The notes: generated by a model not told the origin, from the letters alone. Numbered from the stretch's first letter, positions 18,458-30,638 are shown. The stretch is DNA of 64,000 bases from Nonomuraea angiospora (GCF_014873145.1 NZ_JADBEK010000001.1:3162001-3226000); one strand, 5' to 3'. Numbers and translations are program-made.

Positions 18458-20224
18458 TTACTGGGTGCTCAGCGTGAGGTACTCGTACATGCCCCAGTTC
18501 TGGCTGACGAAGACGTTCTTCAGCGTCGGCGGCCGGTAGAACAGGCCGTGCGCCCAGACGTAGGGCAGGATGAACGCCGAGTCCATGACCTGCTTGTCGA
18601 CCTGCGCCCAGATGGCGTTGCGCTTGGCGGCGTCGGTCTCCGCGGCCGCCTGGTCGATGAGCTCGTCGATCTTCGGGTCCTTGACGCCGAGGTTGGTGTT
18701 ACCGGCGTCGCGGATGACACGGCTGTCGACGATCTGCTGGAAGAAGCCGAAGCCCTCGGGGTAGTCGGCGCCCCAGCCGTAGACCATGAGGCCGAGGTTG
18801 TTCTTCTTGGCGAAGTCGGGCTTGCCGGCGTACAGCTTGAAGTAGTCGCCCTGCGGGTAGCCCTTGATCTCCAGCTTGATGCCGACGCGGCCGAGCGACT
18901 GCTGCAGCGACTCGGCGGTCAGCTTCTCGGCGGCGCGCTCGTTGCGGTAGGAGATGGTGGTGCTGAAGCCGTTGGGCTGGCCACAGGCCGCCAGCTCCTC
19001 CTTGGCCTTGGTGAGGTCGCCGGTCGGGTTGGCCTCGACGCCGTACGGGTCGATCTTCTGGTAGCCGGTCATCTTCGACGGCATGAGGCTGAGCGCGACG
19101 TCGCCACCGGCGTCGGGGCCGCCGTAGGCGCCCTGGATCGCGGAGCGGTCGGCCGCGTACATCACGGCCTTGCGGCAGTGGATGTTGTCGAACGGCTTGA
19201 CGTCACCGTTGATGTTGGTGAACCAGGTCCGGTCGATCGGGGCCGAGTCGGCGTACTGCTTGACCTTCGGGTCGGTCAGGACCGTCTTGCGGGCGTTGGC
19301 CGCCACGCCGGTGCTGTTGATCTTGACGTCGATCTTGCCGGACAGCAGGCGCTGGTCGAGGTCGTCCTCGTTCTGGCCGAGCAGCACCTCGATGGAGTCG
19401 TTGAGCTGCTTGCGGTTGGGGTCGGTGGCCGGGTCCCAGTTGGGGTTCTTCACGAGCTCGATGCGCTTGGTGAGCTCGTGCGACTTGAACATGTAGGGGC
19501 CGGTCGCGACCGGGTGCTCCTTGTACTTCGAGCCGGTGTCCTTGGCCTCGGGCACGGGGGCCGTCTGCGGGAGCATGGCGAAGTAGTCGAAACCGCCGTA
19601 CGCCTTCTTCAGGTGGAAGACGACGGTGGAGTCGTCGGGCGTCTCGATGGCCTTGAAGTCGTCGAGCTTGCCCTTCATCTTGTACGGGCCGGTGTAGCCC
19701 TGCACGTCGAGCCAGTCGTTGAAGTAGGTCGGGCCGCTGGGCAGGATGTCCTTGTCCAGCGAGCGGGCCACGGCGTACTTGACGTCCTTCGACGTCACCG
19801 GGGTGCCGTCCTCGAACTTGATGCCCTTGCGCAGCTTGTACGTCCACGTCTTGCCGCCGTCGCTGGGCTTGCCCAGGTCCTCGGCCAGGTCGCCGACGAG
19901 CTGCAGGCCCTCCTCGCCCGGCACCGGCTTGAACATGGTCAGCGCGCGGGTGTAGAGGCGGGAGAAGTTCCACGCGTAGCCGTAGTACTGGTCACCAGGG
20001 TCGACGGAGTCGAAGTCGCCCGGCATGCCCATGTGCAGGGTGCCGCCGGTCTTCTCCGACGGGTTGACGACCTGCGTGACACCCGCGTTGTACTGGCTCG
20101 CGGGCTTGTCGTCACTGCCGGTGCCGCTGGTGCTCTTGGCACCGCCACCGCCGCCACACGCCGAGACGACCACGGCGAGAGCGGCGGTCATCGCCACTGC
20201 CGACGCCTTTGATCTTGTCTTCAT
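18458..20224 (-). CDS. Peptide-binding lipoprotein (SBP family 5)
   Basis: Extracellular substrate-binding component, 588 aa. A basic N-terminus and hydrophobic segment end in a lipobox VSAC with Cys23, followed by a glycine linker, so it is a lipoprotein. Family-5 features include WTYKLRKGIKFEDGTPVTSKDVKYAV and the ligand-domain segment VMYAADRSAIQGAYGG. Peptides are the commonest substrates, but family 5 also binds nickel, sugars and other ligands. An AAGGGGTGTG ribosome site precedes the ATG. Confidence 0.94.
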   Translation of the reverse strand: MKTRSKASAVAMTAALAVVVSACGGGGGAKSTSGTGSDDKPASQYNAGVTQVVNPSEKTGGTLHMGMPGDFDSVDPGDQYYGYAWNFSRLYTRALTMFKPVPGEEGLQLVGDLAEDLGKPSDGGKTWTYKLRKGIKFEDGTPVTSKDVKYAVARSLDKDILPSGPTYFNDWLDVQGYTGPYKMKGKLDDFKAIETPDDSTVVFHLKKAYGGFDYFAMLPQTAPVPEAKDTGSKYKEHPVATGPYMFKSHELTKRIELVKNPNWDPATDPNRKQLNDSIEVLLGQNEDDLDQRLLSGKIDVKINSTGVAANARKTVLTDPKVKQYADSAPIDRTWFTNINGDVKPFDNIHCRKAVMYAADRSAIQGAYGGPDAGGDVALSLMPSKMTGYQKIDPYGVEANPTGDLTKAKEELAACGQPNGFSTTISYRNERAAEKLTAESLQQSLGRVGIKLEIKGYPQGDYFKLYAGKPDFAKKNNLGLMVYGWGADYPEGFGFFQQIVDSRVIRDAGNTNLGVKDPKIDELIDQAAAETDAAKRNAIWAQVDKQVMDSAFILPYVWAHGLFYRPPTLKNVFVSQNWGMYEYLTLSTQ

Positions 20225-20281
20225 CGACCTGACACACCCCTTGTATCTAGGAGTTGAGAACTTGCTGAAAACTCACGAGGG

Positions 20282-21280
20282 CTATCGGGCCTTGGGGTCG
20301 AAGGCGTCCCTGAGGCCGTCACCGAGCAGGTTGAACGCCAGCACGGTGATGAAGATCGCGAGACCGGGGAAGATCATGAAGTTGGGCGCCACCTGGTAGT
20401 TGTGGACGGCGTCCGACAGCATGCCTCCCCACGTGGGAGTCGGCGGCCGCACGCCCACGCCGAGGAACGACAGCGCGGCCTCGAACAGGATGTTCGAGGG
20501 GATCAGCAGCGTCGAGTAGACGAGGATCGGCGCCAGGAGGTTGGGCAGGATCTCCTTGAACAGGATGGTGTGGTTGCGCGCGCCCAGGCTCCTGGACGCG
20601 TCGACGAACTCCCGTTCGCGCAGGGACAGCGTCTGCCCCCGGATGATGCGCCCGATATAGGGCCAGTTGAAGAACCCGATGATGAACACCAGCAGGCTGA
20701 TCCGCAGCGTGTCGCCCGACATGCCGAACGCCTTGTCGGGGATGACGCCGGCCAGCGCCAGCGCGAACACCAGCAGCGGGAAGGCCAGGAAGATGTCCAT
20801 GAGGCGGCTGATGACGGTGTCGACCCAGCCGCCGAAGAAGCCGGCGATCATCCCGAGGACGGTGCCGAGCACCACGCACAGCAGGGTCGCGAAGAACGCG
20901 ATCAGCAGCGAGATGCGGGCCCCGTACAGGACGCGGCTGAACAGGTCGCGGCCCGAGTCGGGCTCCACGCCGAACAGGAAGTCGCTGCTGATGCCGCCGA
21001 AGGCGCCCAGCGGCGCGCCGATGGAGGGGTCGAGCTTCTCCCGGTGCCACTCGCCCGGCGGGTGCCCGAACCACGACACCAGCAGCGGGGCGAAGACGGC
21101 GACCAGGATGAGCAGGAGGATGACGATGCCACCGGTCATCGCGATGCGGTCGCGCTTGAGGCGCATCCACGCGATCTGCCCCAGGGAACGTCCCCTGATG
21201 ACCGAGGTCCCCGTCCCGTCAAGAACGGTCTCCGGCCCTGCTTCGATGGCCGATTCCGGAACATCGAGCGGTGCGGTCAT
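20282..21280 (-). CDS. Peptide ABC transporter permease (OppC-type)
   Basis: Second permease and first gene of the operon, 332 aa from ATG 21280. That start has a GGGG-type ribosome site 9 nt upstream; the in-frame ATG at 21310 has none. It carries a cytoplasmic N-terminal tail, then IAWMRLKRDRIAMTGGIVIL, the OppC_N motif. The coupling loop is EFVDASRSLGARNHTILFKEILPN. OppC is first here, before the binding protein, while OppB follows it, an order less common than SBP-B-C-D-F. Confidence 0.92.
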   Translation of the reverse strand: MTAPLDVPESAIEAGPETVLDGTGTSVIRGRSLGQIAWMRLKRDRIAMTGGIVILLLILVAVFAPLLVSWFGHPPGEWHREKLDPSIGAPLGAFGGISSDFLFGVEPDSGRDLFSRVLYGARISLLIAFFATLLCVVLGTVLGMIAGFFGGWVDTVISRLMDIFLAFPLLVFALALAGVIPDKAFGMSGDTLRISLLVFIIGFFNWPYIGRIIRGQTLSLREREFVDASRSLGARNHTILFKEILPNLLAPILVYSTLLIPSNILFEAALSFLGVGVRPPTPTWGGMLSDAVHNYQVAPNFMIFPGLAIFITVLAFNLLGDGLRDAFDPKAR

Positions 21281-21545
21281 GCCAGTAGCCCCCTGGATTC
21301 CAGACGACATCGTCCGTGTCGGCGCGGTCCCGGTCAGGGTAGTGCGCCCATGCGTATGCGGTCCGCGTGTCGCGGCCCCAGGAGGCAGAATCTATGGCCT
21401 GAGCTGCTGTGACTAGTCCCTCTGAGCTCTATGTGGCTCAACTGTGATTGACCAGAAACTCATTCGTATCGATCTTGAGGAGAATGTCTACGAGCCGTCC
21501 CGGTTGCGTCTCGGAACTGTGACACAGCCCAATTCGCCCGTGGAT

Positions 21546-22016
21546 TCAGCTGATGCCACGCTTTTTGAGCAGCGCCTCGATATCGGAGAAATCGTCCTCC
21601 GCTTTGGGAGACTGCTTGGGGGCGACGGCCGGCTGCTGAGGCTTGGGGGCGGCTTTGTTCGCTGAGGGCTTAACGTCGGGGGCCTCTGCGGGGGTCTTCT
21701 TCCTGAAGCTCGCCAGTTTCCGGCCGCGCATGACGCCCGAGGCGACGAACAGCACCACCGACAGCCCCGCCACGGCGACGCCCGCCCACACCAACGGGTT
21801 GAACACCAACTGCGTCACGAAACCCACGACGGTGGCGCCGATGGTCCACAGCGCCTGCAGCGCGCCAGTCAGATAGGCCGCCACCGGCAGCAGCGCCCAC
21901 GCTGCCATCCGCATCCCCGAGGCCGCTCCCCTGCGCCTGAAGGCCAGAAAACTGAACACCAGGCCCACCGCCGTCAGTCCGGCGCACAGCGGCAGCCAGG
22001 CGATCGAATTGAACAT
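21546..22016 (-). CDS. Small membrane protein of unknown function
   Basis: 156 aa with four predicted membrane helices (about residues 3-20, 31-50, 55-75, 80-100). A charged cytoplasmic tail follows, rich in Lys/Pro/Ala (KKTPAEAPDVKPSANKAAPK), ending in a short acidic helix DDFSDIEALLKKRGIS. I do not recognise a family. ATG 22016 was preferred over the in-frame ATG at 22031 because GAGGGGCGG lies 4-12 nt before it. The conserved-looking acidic C-terminal helix could be a docking peptide, but that is inference. It is transcribed toward the peptide operon but separated from it by 265 bp. Confidence 0.65.
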   Translation of the reverse strand: MFNSIAWLPLCAGLTAVGLVFSFLAFRRRGAASGMRMAAWALLPVAAYLTGALQALWTIGATVVGFVTQLVFNPLVWAGVAVAGLSVVLFVASGVMRGRKLASFRKKTPAEAPDVKPSANKAAPKPQQPAVAPKQSPKAEDDFSDIEALLKKRGIS

Positions 22017-22351
22017 CACGCCGCCCCTCATATCGACTACGTCTCCCATCCTGGCACGCGAAACGCCGACCGCCCCTCCTCCGCAAGAACCACTTGCCCC
22101 CTAAGGGTCTGACTTGCCACCCCAGGGCCGGCGGTCGCGATCGGGTTCGCGAGCGCCCACCGCCGCGACCGGCGACGTTCCGGCCGCGCGACATCGCCCA
22201 CCGCCCGCCCCTCCCTCCCGGGCCGATCGCGGCGCCGCCGCCTCTGCTCCGGGCTCGTGGAGCGTTGGCACGGGCGGTCCCCGATGGGCGGGCCGGCGGG
22301 ATGCGGCAAGGAGGACGCAGGCTCGGGAGGTGGGGACGGATGGGGCGGGGG
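22017..22351. other. Intergenic region
   Basis: 335 bp between the small membrane protein and the HAD gene, both on the reverse strand. Very GC-rich. It should contain the promoter of the membrane-protein gene; I see no RNA gene or clear palindrome. Confidence 0.5.
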
Positions 22352-22996
22352 TCAGGTCGAGATGAGGGCCCGGAGGTCGGCGACGGTGACCTGCTCCAGG
22401 GACGGCACCACCAGCCGGCCGGGGGCGGGGTCGACCTCCAGCAGGCTCGGGACGGCCACCACCGCGCAGCCCGCCGCCGTCGCGGCCGCCACGCCGTTCG
22501 GAGAGTCCTCCAGCACCACGCACCGCACCGGCTCCACCCCGAGCAGCCGCGCGGCCGTCAGGTACGGCTCGGGGTCAGGCTTGGTACGCGTGACGTCGTC
22601 CGCCGTGACCACCGCGTCGAACCGGTCACGCCCCACGCTCTTGAGCACCGCCTCCGCGATCTCCTTCAGCGACGAGGTGACCAGCCCCACGGGCACCCCC
22701 TCGTCCCGCAGCGCGTCCAGCAGTTCCAAGGCACCCGGCATGGCGTAGACGCCCGCCGTCAGCCGCCGCACCATCCCGCCGGTCATCCACTCCCGCACCG
22801 TCGCGGCGGGCACGTCGGCCCCGGACACGGCCAGCATGTAGTCGACCGTCCGCTCCATGGATCCGCCCAGCAGGTGGACCTGGTGCTCCGGTGTCCATTG
22901 GGCGCCGAGCCTGGCCATCACGTCCGTCTCGATCTCCAGCCAGACGCGCTCGCTGTCGACCAGCAGCCCGTCCATGTCGAAGAAGACCGCTTCCAT
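22352..22996 (-). CDS. HAD-superfamily hydrolase (beta-phosphoglucomutase-like)
   Basis: Cytoplasmic HAD phosphatase or phosphomutase, 214 aa. Motif I is FFDMDGLLVDS (Asp7, Asp9), the helical cap is at residues 15-90, motif II is VGLVTSS, motif III TKPDPEPYL and motif IV VVLEDSPNG. Aspartates in motif I followed by the alpha-helical cap place it with the beta-PGM/phosphoglycolate group; the sugar phosphate substrate is not predictable. Its last 39 codons are duplicated in inverted orientation 659 bp away (23147-23263). Confidence 0.88.
   Translation of the reverse strand: MEAVFFDMDGLLVDSERVWLEIETDVMARLGAQWTPEHQVHLLGGSMERTVDYMLAVSGADVPAATVREWMTGGMVRRLTAGVYAMPGALELLDALRDEGVPVGLVTSSLKEIAEAVLKSVGRDRFDAVVTADDVTRTKPDPEPYLTAARLLGVEPVRCVVLEDSPNGVAAATAAGCAVVAVPSLLEVDPAPGRLVVPSLEQVTVADLRALIST
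22371..22487 (-). repeat. Inverted repeat copy A (inside the HAD gene 3' end)
   Basis: 117-bp segment covering the HAD motif-IV tail. Its reverse complement recurs at 23147-23263 with 4 mismatches by my base-by-base comparison, all clustered in one 6-bp block. The two copies flank 659 bp that include the rest of the HAD gene and its promoter. Confidence 0.9.
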
Positions 22997-23699
22997 GCCT
23001 GTCCCCGATCGGTAGTGTTTTGCCCGCCATTGTCTCCACCCCGCCCGCTACGCGGCCAGGCCACCCCCTTCACCGGCCACCCGTGCTGCACCGATCCGTC
23101 CACCGGCAGAGCCGCCTTGGTGCCGGCGGCCGGCCCTACGGCGTGGGGCCGCGACGGCGGCGGGCTGCGCGGTGGTGGCCGTCCCGAGCCTGCCGGCCAT
23201 CGACCCCGCCCCCGGCCGGCTGGTGGTGCCGTCCCTGGAGCAGGTCACCGTCGCCGACCTCCGCGATCGCCGGCCGGTGACCGGCGGGCCGCAGGGGCCG
23301 GGCGCTGGTCGTTCCTCCGCGGGTGAACGGCGTACCGACTCGGTGCCGGGTGCCCTCCCCCGCCGCCGGTGGGCGCCGGTGGAGCAGCGGGCCATGAGCC
23401 TCCATCTCCCTCCGACCGGAGAGACCGCCCACCCCCGACTCGTGCGCCACAAGAGCCGCCATCCCCGCCGACCGGAAGATGACCGTCCGCCCCGGCTCGG
23501 GAAGCCGCCATCCACCCCCGGCCAGGAAGCAGCCACCCGCCCGCCAACCGGAGAGCGACCGCGGCCGGCGCAGAGAGCCGCCACCCTCACGGACCGGAAA
23601 GCAACCGCCCACCCGCCAACCAGGGAAGGGCCGTCCCTTCGGTCCAAGGAGCCGCCGTCCGCCCGCCGGCCGGTGAAGGGCCGAGCGGGCAGGGGTGGA
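22997..23699. other. Intergenic region with duplicated fragment and degenerate repeats
   Basis: 703 bp between the HAD start and the metH stop. 22997-23146 is presumably the HAD promoter. 23147-23263 is the inverted copy of the HAD tail. 23264-23699 contains loosely repeated motifs such as ACCGGA(A/G)AG and ACCGCCCACCCGCCAACC and encodes nothing recognisable; the long open frames there result from base composition. Confidence 0.6.
23147..23263 (+). pseudogene. Inverted copy B: fragment of the HAD gene 3' end
   Basis: In the plus direction this encodes AAGCAVVAVPSLPAIDPAPG and continues VVPSLEQVTVADL, the tail of the HAD protein at 22352-22996, without start codon or the other motifs. The clustered differences (LEV in the gene, PAI here) suggest a duplication that has begun to diverge. 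Frame and most bases are kept, so the event is recent or gene conversion maintains it. Confidence 0.85.
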
Positions 23700-27164
<3,465 letters not shown>

Positions 27165-27291
27165 GGGGTAGAGCTTATCGGGTGCGGCCTGGAGCCCTAC
27201 TCGCAAGCGGCTCGTACGCCTGTTCGCCCTGAGCGCGAAACCGGGGCCTCCAGGGGCGCGAGCGCCCCGGCCTGCGGAACCCGGGCCGCCC

Positions 27292-27569
27292 TGGGATGGG
27301 TGCCGGGCGGCCCTGGGATGGGTGCCGGGCGGCCCTGGGATGGGTGCCGGGCGGCCCTGGGATGGGTGCCGGGCGGCCCTGGGCGGGTGCCGGGCGGCCC
27401 TGGGCGGGTGCCGGGCGGCCCTGGGCGGGTGCCGGGCGGCCCTGGGCGGGTGCCGGGCGGCCCTGGGCGGGTGCCGGGCGGCCCTGGGCGGGTGCCGGGC
27501 GGCCCTGGGCGGGTGCCGGGCGGCCCTGGGCGGGTGCGGGGCGAGCCTGGGCGGGTGCCGGGCGCTATT
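27292..27569. repeat. GC-rich 22/21-bp tandem repeat array
   Basis: Four perfect 22-bp units (27292-27379) built on TGGGATGGGTGCCGGG plus CGGCCC are followed by seven perfect 21-bp units (27380-27526) with TGGGCGGGTGCCGGG plus CGGCCC. A degenerate unit (27527-27547) and a partial unit follow. The unit switch is a 1-bp deletion combined with an A/T-to-C change. The plus strand has dense G-runs. It fills the divergent promoter space between metH and the uspA-like gene. Confidence 0.95.
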
Positions 27570-27612
27570 GTACCGACTGTCAATTGAACGCCGCGTCCAA
27601 TTGGAGGTCTCC

Positions 27613-28068
27613 GTGACCTACCGCACCGTGCTCGTCGGCACCGACGGCTCGGCCTCCTCCTTCCGCGCCGTCTCGGCGGCGGCGTCCCTGGCCGCGGCGA
27701 CCGGCGCCACCCTGGTCCTGGCCTGCGCGTACCTGCCGATGCGGGAGAGCGAGCGCGCCGCGGCCGCCGACCGGCTGGGCGACCTCGCGTACAAGGTGGG
27801 CGGCTCCACCCCGGCCGACGACGCCCTGCGGGCGGCGCGCGGGCACGCCGTGGCGGCCGGCGCCTCGGACGTCGTGCTGGCCGCCGAGCAGGGGGACGCC
27901 GTGGACGTGCTGGTCTCGCTGGCCGCCCGGCACCGCGCCGACCTGCTCGTGGTCGGCAATCGCGGGCTCAACAGCCTGGCGGGGCGGCTGCTCGGCTCCG
28001 TGCCGTCCGCGGTCTCCCACCGCGCCGCCTGCGACGTCCTGATCGTCCACACGACCGACGGGCGCTGA
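27613..28068 (+). CDS. Universal stress protein (UspA family)
   Basis: Single Usp domain of 151 aa that starts YRTVLVGTDGSASSFRAV and ends in the ATP-binding motif GNRGLNSLAGRLLGSVPSAV followed by CDVLIVH. This G-2x-G-9x-G-S pattern marks the nucleotide-binding branch. Start GTG 27613 has GGAGGT five bases upstream. It diverges from metH across the tandem repeat array. Such proteins respond to starvation or hypoxia; a specific partner cannot be inferred. Confidence 0.92.
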   Translation: MTYRTVLVGTDGSASSFRAVSAAASLAAATGATLVLACAYLPMRESERAAAADRLGDLAYKVGGSTPADDALRAARGHAVAAGASDVVLAAEQGDAVDVLVSLAARHRADLLVVGNRGLNSLAGRLLGSVPSAVSHRAACDVLIVHTTDGR

Positions 28069-29056
28069 CCCGCCCCCTTCCCTAGCCCTTTACGCGCACG
28101 CGCGCGCGAGAGGCGCCGGGCATACGGGGGCCGTGCGGCGCGGTGGTCGTGGCGCAGTGAGTGCAGGTGGAGTGGCGCGCGCTGCCCCGGATGACGCAGA
28201 TGGCGCGGTGCGCGGCTCCGGGGACGCGGATGGCCTAAGTCGCAGGAAGATCACGTCTGCGCCGCAGCGGTAGATATCTGGCTACAGGGGGCATATCTGC
28301 GCATAGAACCGCACATTGCACACGAGGCGCATCAACCGCAGGAGACGCAGAGCTTGCAGAAGACGCATCAGGCGCAGAGGCAGGGCACAGCGGGCGCGGG
28401 AAGCACCGCGCGCACGGACGCCTCGGTACAGGGGCGATCGGCGCGGCGGCAGTTGCTGCAGGGGCGCATGGTGCTGCAGGCGGAGGCACAGCGGGCGGGG
28501 ATGCGGGCGACGTCGGCCGGCGAGGTGCGAAGGGCCGGCGGCCCAGGAGGGTTGCGGGCGATGGAGAGGCATCGACAACGCCAGAGGCGGCCGAGTGGAG
28601 GAGTGCCGGAGGGGGCGAACGCCGGAGAGGCGCGGGAGCCCGGGCGGGCAGACGAGTGCGGCAGCGCCGGAGGGACGCGGCGGTGCCGGCGGCGAGCAGG
28701 TGCAGGAGTGCGGGCGAGACGCGGCGATGCGGGCGGCTGGCAGGCGCAGGAGTGCAGGAGAGACGCGGCGATGCGGGCGGCGGCCGAGTGTGGGGGGTGC
28801 TGGAGGGGTTGCGGGTGCTGGAGGCGGGATAAAGGTGCAGGAGGTATGGGTGACGTGGGGTGGTGCAGGGGTTTCGGACGGGCGTGGTGGCGGGCTGGGA
28901 TGGGTGGTGGGGAGGCGCGGTGAGGTGTTCGCCTGAGGGCACGGGGATGGCGCGTTCGCGCTTGACAGGCGGGTTGCGCGTTCGCGGGGAGATCGGTGAC
29001 GCCGAGTACTCCCGACCGCATAGGCTAAGCAAGACGATGGAGAGAGGAGGCGACAC
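28069..29056. other. Gene-free, purine-rich repetitive region
   Basis: 988 bp without a gene I can support. Open frames on both strands are low-complexity (Arg/Gly or Pro/Ser/Arg) and lack ribosome sites. The plus strand is rich in GCAGGAG / GACGCGGCG motifs. An imperfect direct repeat of about 45 bp, GCAGGAGTGC(G/A)GG...GAGACGCGGCGATGCGGGCGGC, occurs at about 28702 and 28747. An alternating CGCGCACGCGCGCGCGAG tract lies near 28095. The PAC2 promoter must be at the right end, where TTGACA occurs at 28962. Confidence 0.6.
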
Positions 29057-29911
29057 GTGATAGAGCTCGAAAGGCTCCCCGAGCTCGTAGACCCGGTGCT
29101 CATTGCCGCGTTCGAGGGGTGGAACGACGCGGGCGAGGCCTCTAGCGGTGTGATCGCCCATCTCGAGTCCGCCTGGAAGGCCGAGCCGCTGATCGCGCTC
29201 GACCCGGACGACTACTACGACTTCCAGGTCACCCGGCCCGTCGTGGAGATGGGCGAGGGGCTGACGCGTTCGATCGTGTGGCCGACGACGCGGCTGCTGC
29301 GCGCCCGCCCGCCGGGTCTGGAGCGCGACGTCGTGCTGCTGCGCGGCATCGAGCCCAACATGCGCTGGCGCTCGTTCTGCGCCGACATCATCGAGATCTG
29401 CCGCGAGCTGGGCATCGAGCTGGCCGTCATGCTGGGCGCGCTGCTCAACGACTCGCCGCACACCCGGCCCGTGCCCATTCTCGGGGGCGCCACGGACGAG
29501 GGGCTGGCCCGTTCGACCAACCTGGAGCTGAGCCGCTACGAAGGCCCGACCGGCATCGTCGGGGTGCTGCAGCACGCGTTCGGCGAGGCGGGGCTGGACG
29601 CCATCTCGCTGTGGGCGTCGGTGCCGCACTACGTCGCCCAGCCGCCCAACCCGAAGGCGACGCTCGCGCTGCTGCGCCGCCTGGAGGACGTGCTGGAGAT
29701 CCCCATGCCCCTGGGCGACCTCGACGAGGAGGCCCGCGCGTGGGAGCGCGGCGTCGACGAGCTGGCCTCGCAGGACAGCGAGGTGGCCGAGTACGTCAAG
29801 GAGCTGGAGGAGCGCAAGGACGCCGCCGAGTTGCCCGAGGCCAGCGGCGACGCGATCGCGGCGGAGTTCGAGCGTTACCTGCGCCGCCGGGACCGGGACA
29901 CTGACAGCTAA
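29057..29911 (+). CDS. PAC2-family protein (proteasome-assembly-chaperone-like)
   Basis: 284-aa soluble protein of the PAC2/DUF75 superfamily, related by fold to eukaryotic proteasome assembly chaperone 2. It starts VIELERLPELVDPVLIAAFEGWNDAGEAS, the diagnostic N-terminus, and has LARSTNLELSRYEGPTGIVGVLQ and SLWASVPHYVAQPPNPKATLALLRRLE. The C-terminus is acidic and coiled. It starts at GTG 29057 with GAGAGGAGG upstream. The mycobacterial counterpart (Rv2125) lies near metH and, more distantly, the proteasome genes. Whether it assists bacterial proteasome assembly is unproven. Confidence 0.88.
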   Translation: MIELERLPELVDPVLIAAFEGWNDAGEASSGVIAHLESAWKAEPLIALDPDDYYDFQVTRPVVEMGEGLTRSIVWPTTRLLRARPPGLERDVVLLRGIEPNMRWRSFCADIIEICRELGIELAVMLGALLNDSPHTRPVPILGGATDEGLARSTNLELSRYEGPTGIVGVLQHAFGEAGLDAISLWASVPHYVAQPPNPKATLALLRRLEDVLEIPMPLGDLDEEARAWERGVDELASQDSEVAEYVKELEERKDAAELPEASGDAIAAEFERYLRRRDRDTDS

Positions 29912-30076
29912 CCCTCAGGGATAAAAACCGCGAAATTTTCGGGATTTCGGGTAATAATCGGGGCCGTACAAGATTGCACCATGCTGGGGCTCCAGACACA
30001 AACCCGATAAATCCAGAAAACCCCTCGGCTTCGCGCCGTGATGCCTACTCAACTGACCGCGCACGTTAGGCACGCC

Positions 30077-30631
30077 ATGGCGACTTCCCAAGTTGACCCG
30101 CACCAAAGAAGTCAGGACACCAGGCGCCGCGTCCTCGAGATGGCCGTCTCCCTGCGGGAGGACCGCTCCGGGGGCTCCGTGGACCACTTCCTCGCGCTGC
30201 TGCAGGACCGCCTTCCGCTCTGGCTGAGCATTCTTCACGATCTCTCTTATCGCATCGGAAAAGGGAGCGTAGCGGACAACCTTCTCCCTGTTGCCCGAGC
30301 GGGCATTAATTACTACATCGACGTACAGAGTGCGGCACTTCCCGCTTTCACCTCGCCGAAGGTGACGGTCCGCTTCCGCGAGGCCGTCCGCGACACGGGG
30401 CTGGGGCCGCGCACCGAAGTCGCACCGCTGGCCGCGTACCTGGCGGCCGAGCAGGACCTCGGGCGGATAGGGCCCGAGGTGGACCCGGAGGCCAGCGCGC
30501 GACTGCTGATCGCGGGCTGCTTCCACCGGGCCTATCTCGAGATGTTCGTCGGGGCCGACGCCGGCCCGACGCTGGAGGCCAGTGCTCGCGAGATCGTTCG
30601 CGAGCTGCGCCTCGATCCCGTCCCCGCCTGA
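30077..30631 (+). CDS. TetR-like ligand-domain protein lacking a recognisable HTH
   Basis: A 184-aa all-helical protein. The stretch ADNLLPVARAGINYYIDVQSAALPAF through PEASARLLIAGCFHRAYLEMFVG resembles the C-terminal ligand/dimerisation domain of TetR regulators. The N-terminus has only a helix-1-like DTRRRVLEMAVSLRED; the usual helix-turn-helix with YYHF-type ending is absent, and only 165 bp separate it from PAC2. It could be a truncated regulator, an HTH-less modulator, or a member with a strongly diverged DNA-binding part. The start is uncertain (GTG 30038, ATG 30041 or ATG 30077), all with weak ribosome sites. Confidence 0.55.
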   Translation: MATSQVDPHQRSQDTRRRVLEMAVSLREDRSGGSVDHFLALLQDRLPLWLSILHDLSYRIGKGSVADNLLPVARAGINYYIDVQSAALPAFTSPKVTVRFREAVRDTGLGPRTEVAPLAAYLAAEQDLGRIGPEVDPEASARLLIAGCFHRAYLEMFVGADAGPTLEASAREIVRELRLDPVPA

Positions 30632-30638
30632 AATCCGA

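Noticed and set aside
23264..23699. Reverse-strand open frames of 100-199 codons
   Set aside because: Arg/Gly/Pro-rich translations of degenerate DNA repeats, without start signals or homologous motifs.
27292..27569. CRISPR array
   Set aside because: Units are directly contiguous 21-22-bp repeats without spacers, and no cas gene is nearby.
27197..27583. Collagen-like PGPPGTR repeat protein on the reverse strand of the minisatellite
   Set aside because: The repeats arise from the 21-bp DNA unit. The 22-bp units break the pattern, the frame has no supported start, and it lies in a promoter region.
27165..27612. Cobalamin riboswitch before metH
   Set aside because: No B12-box-like conserved segment could be recognised; the space is filled by the tandem repeats.
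28235..29629. 464-codon reverse-strand open frame
   Set aside because: Pro/Ser/Arg low-complexity translation that runs antisense through the well-supported PAC2 gene.
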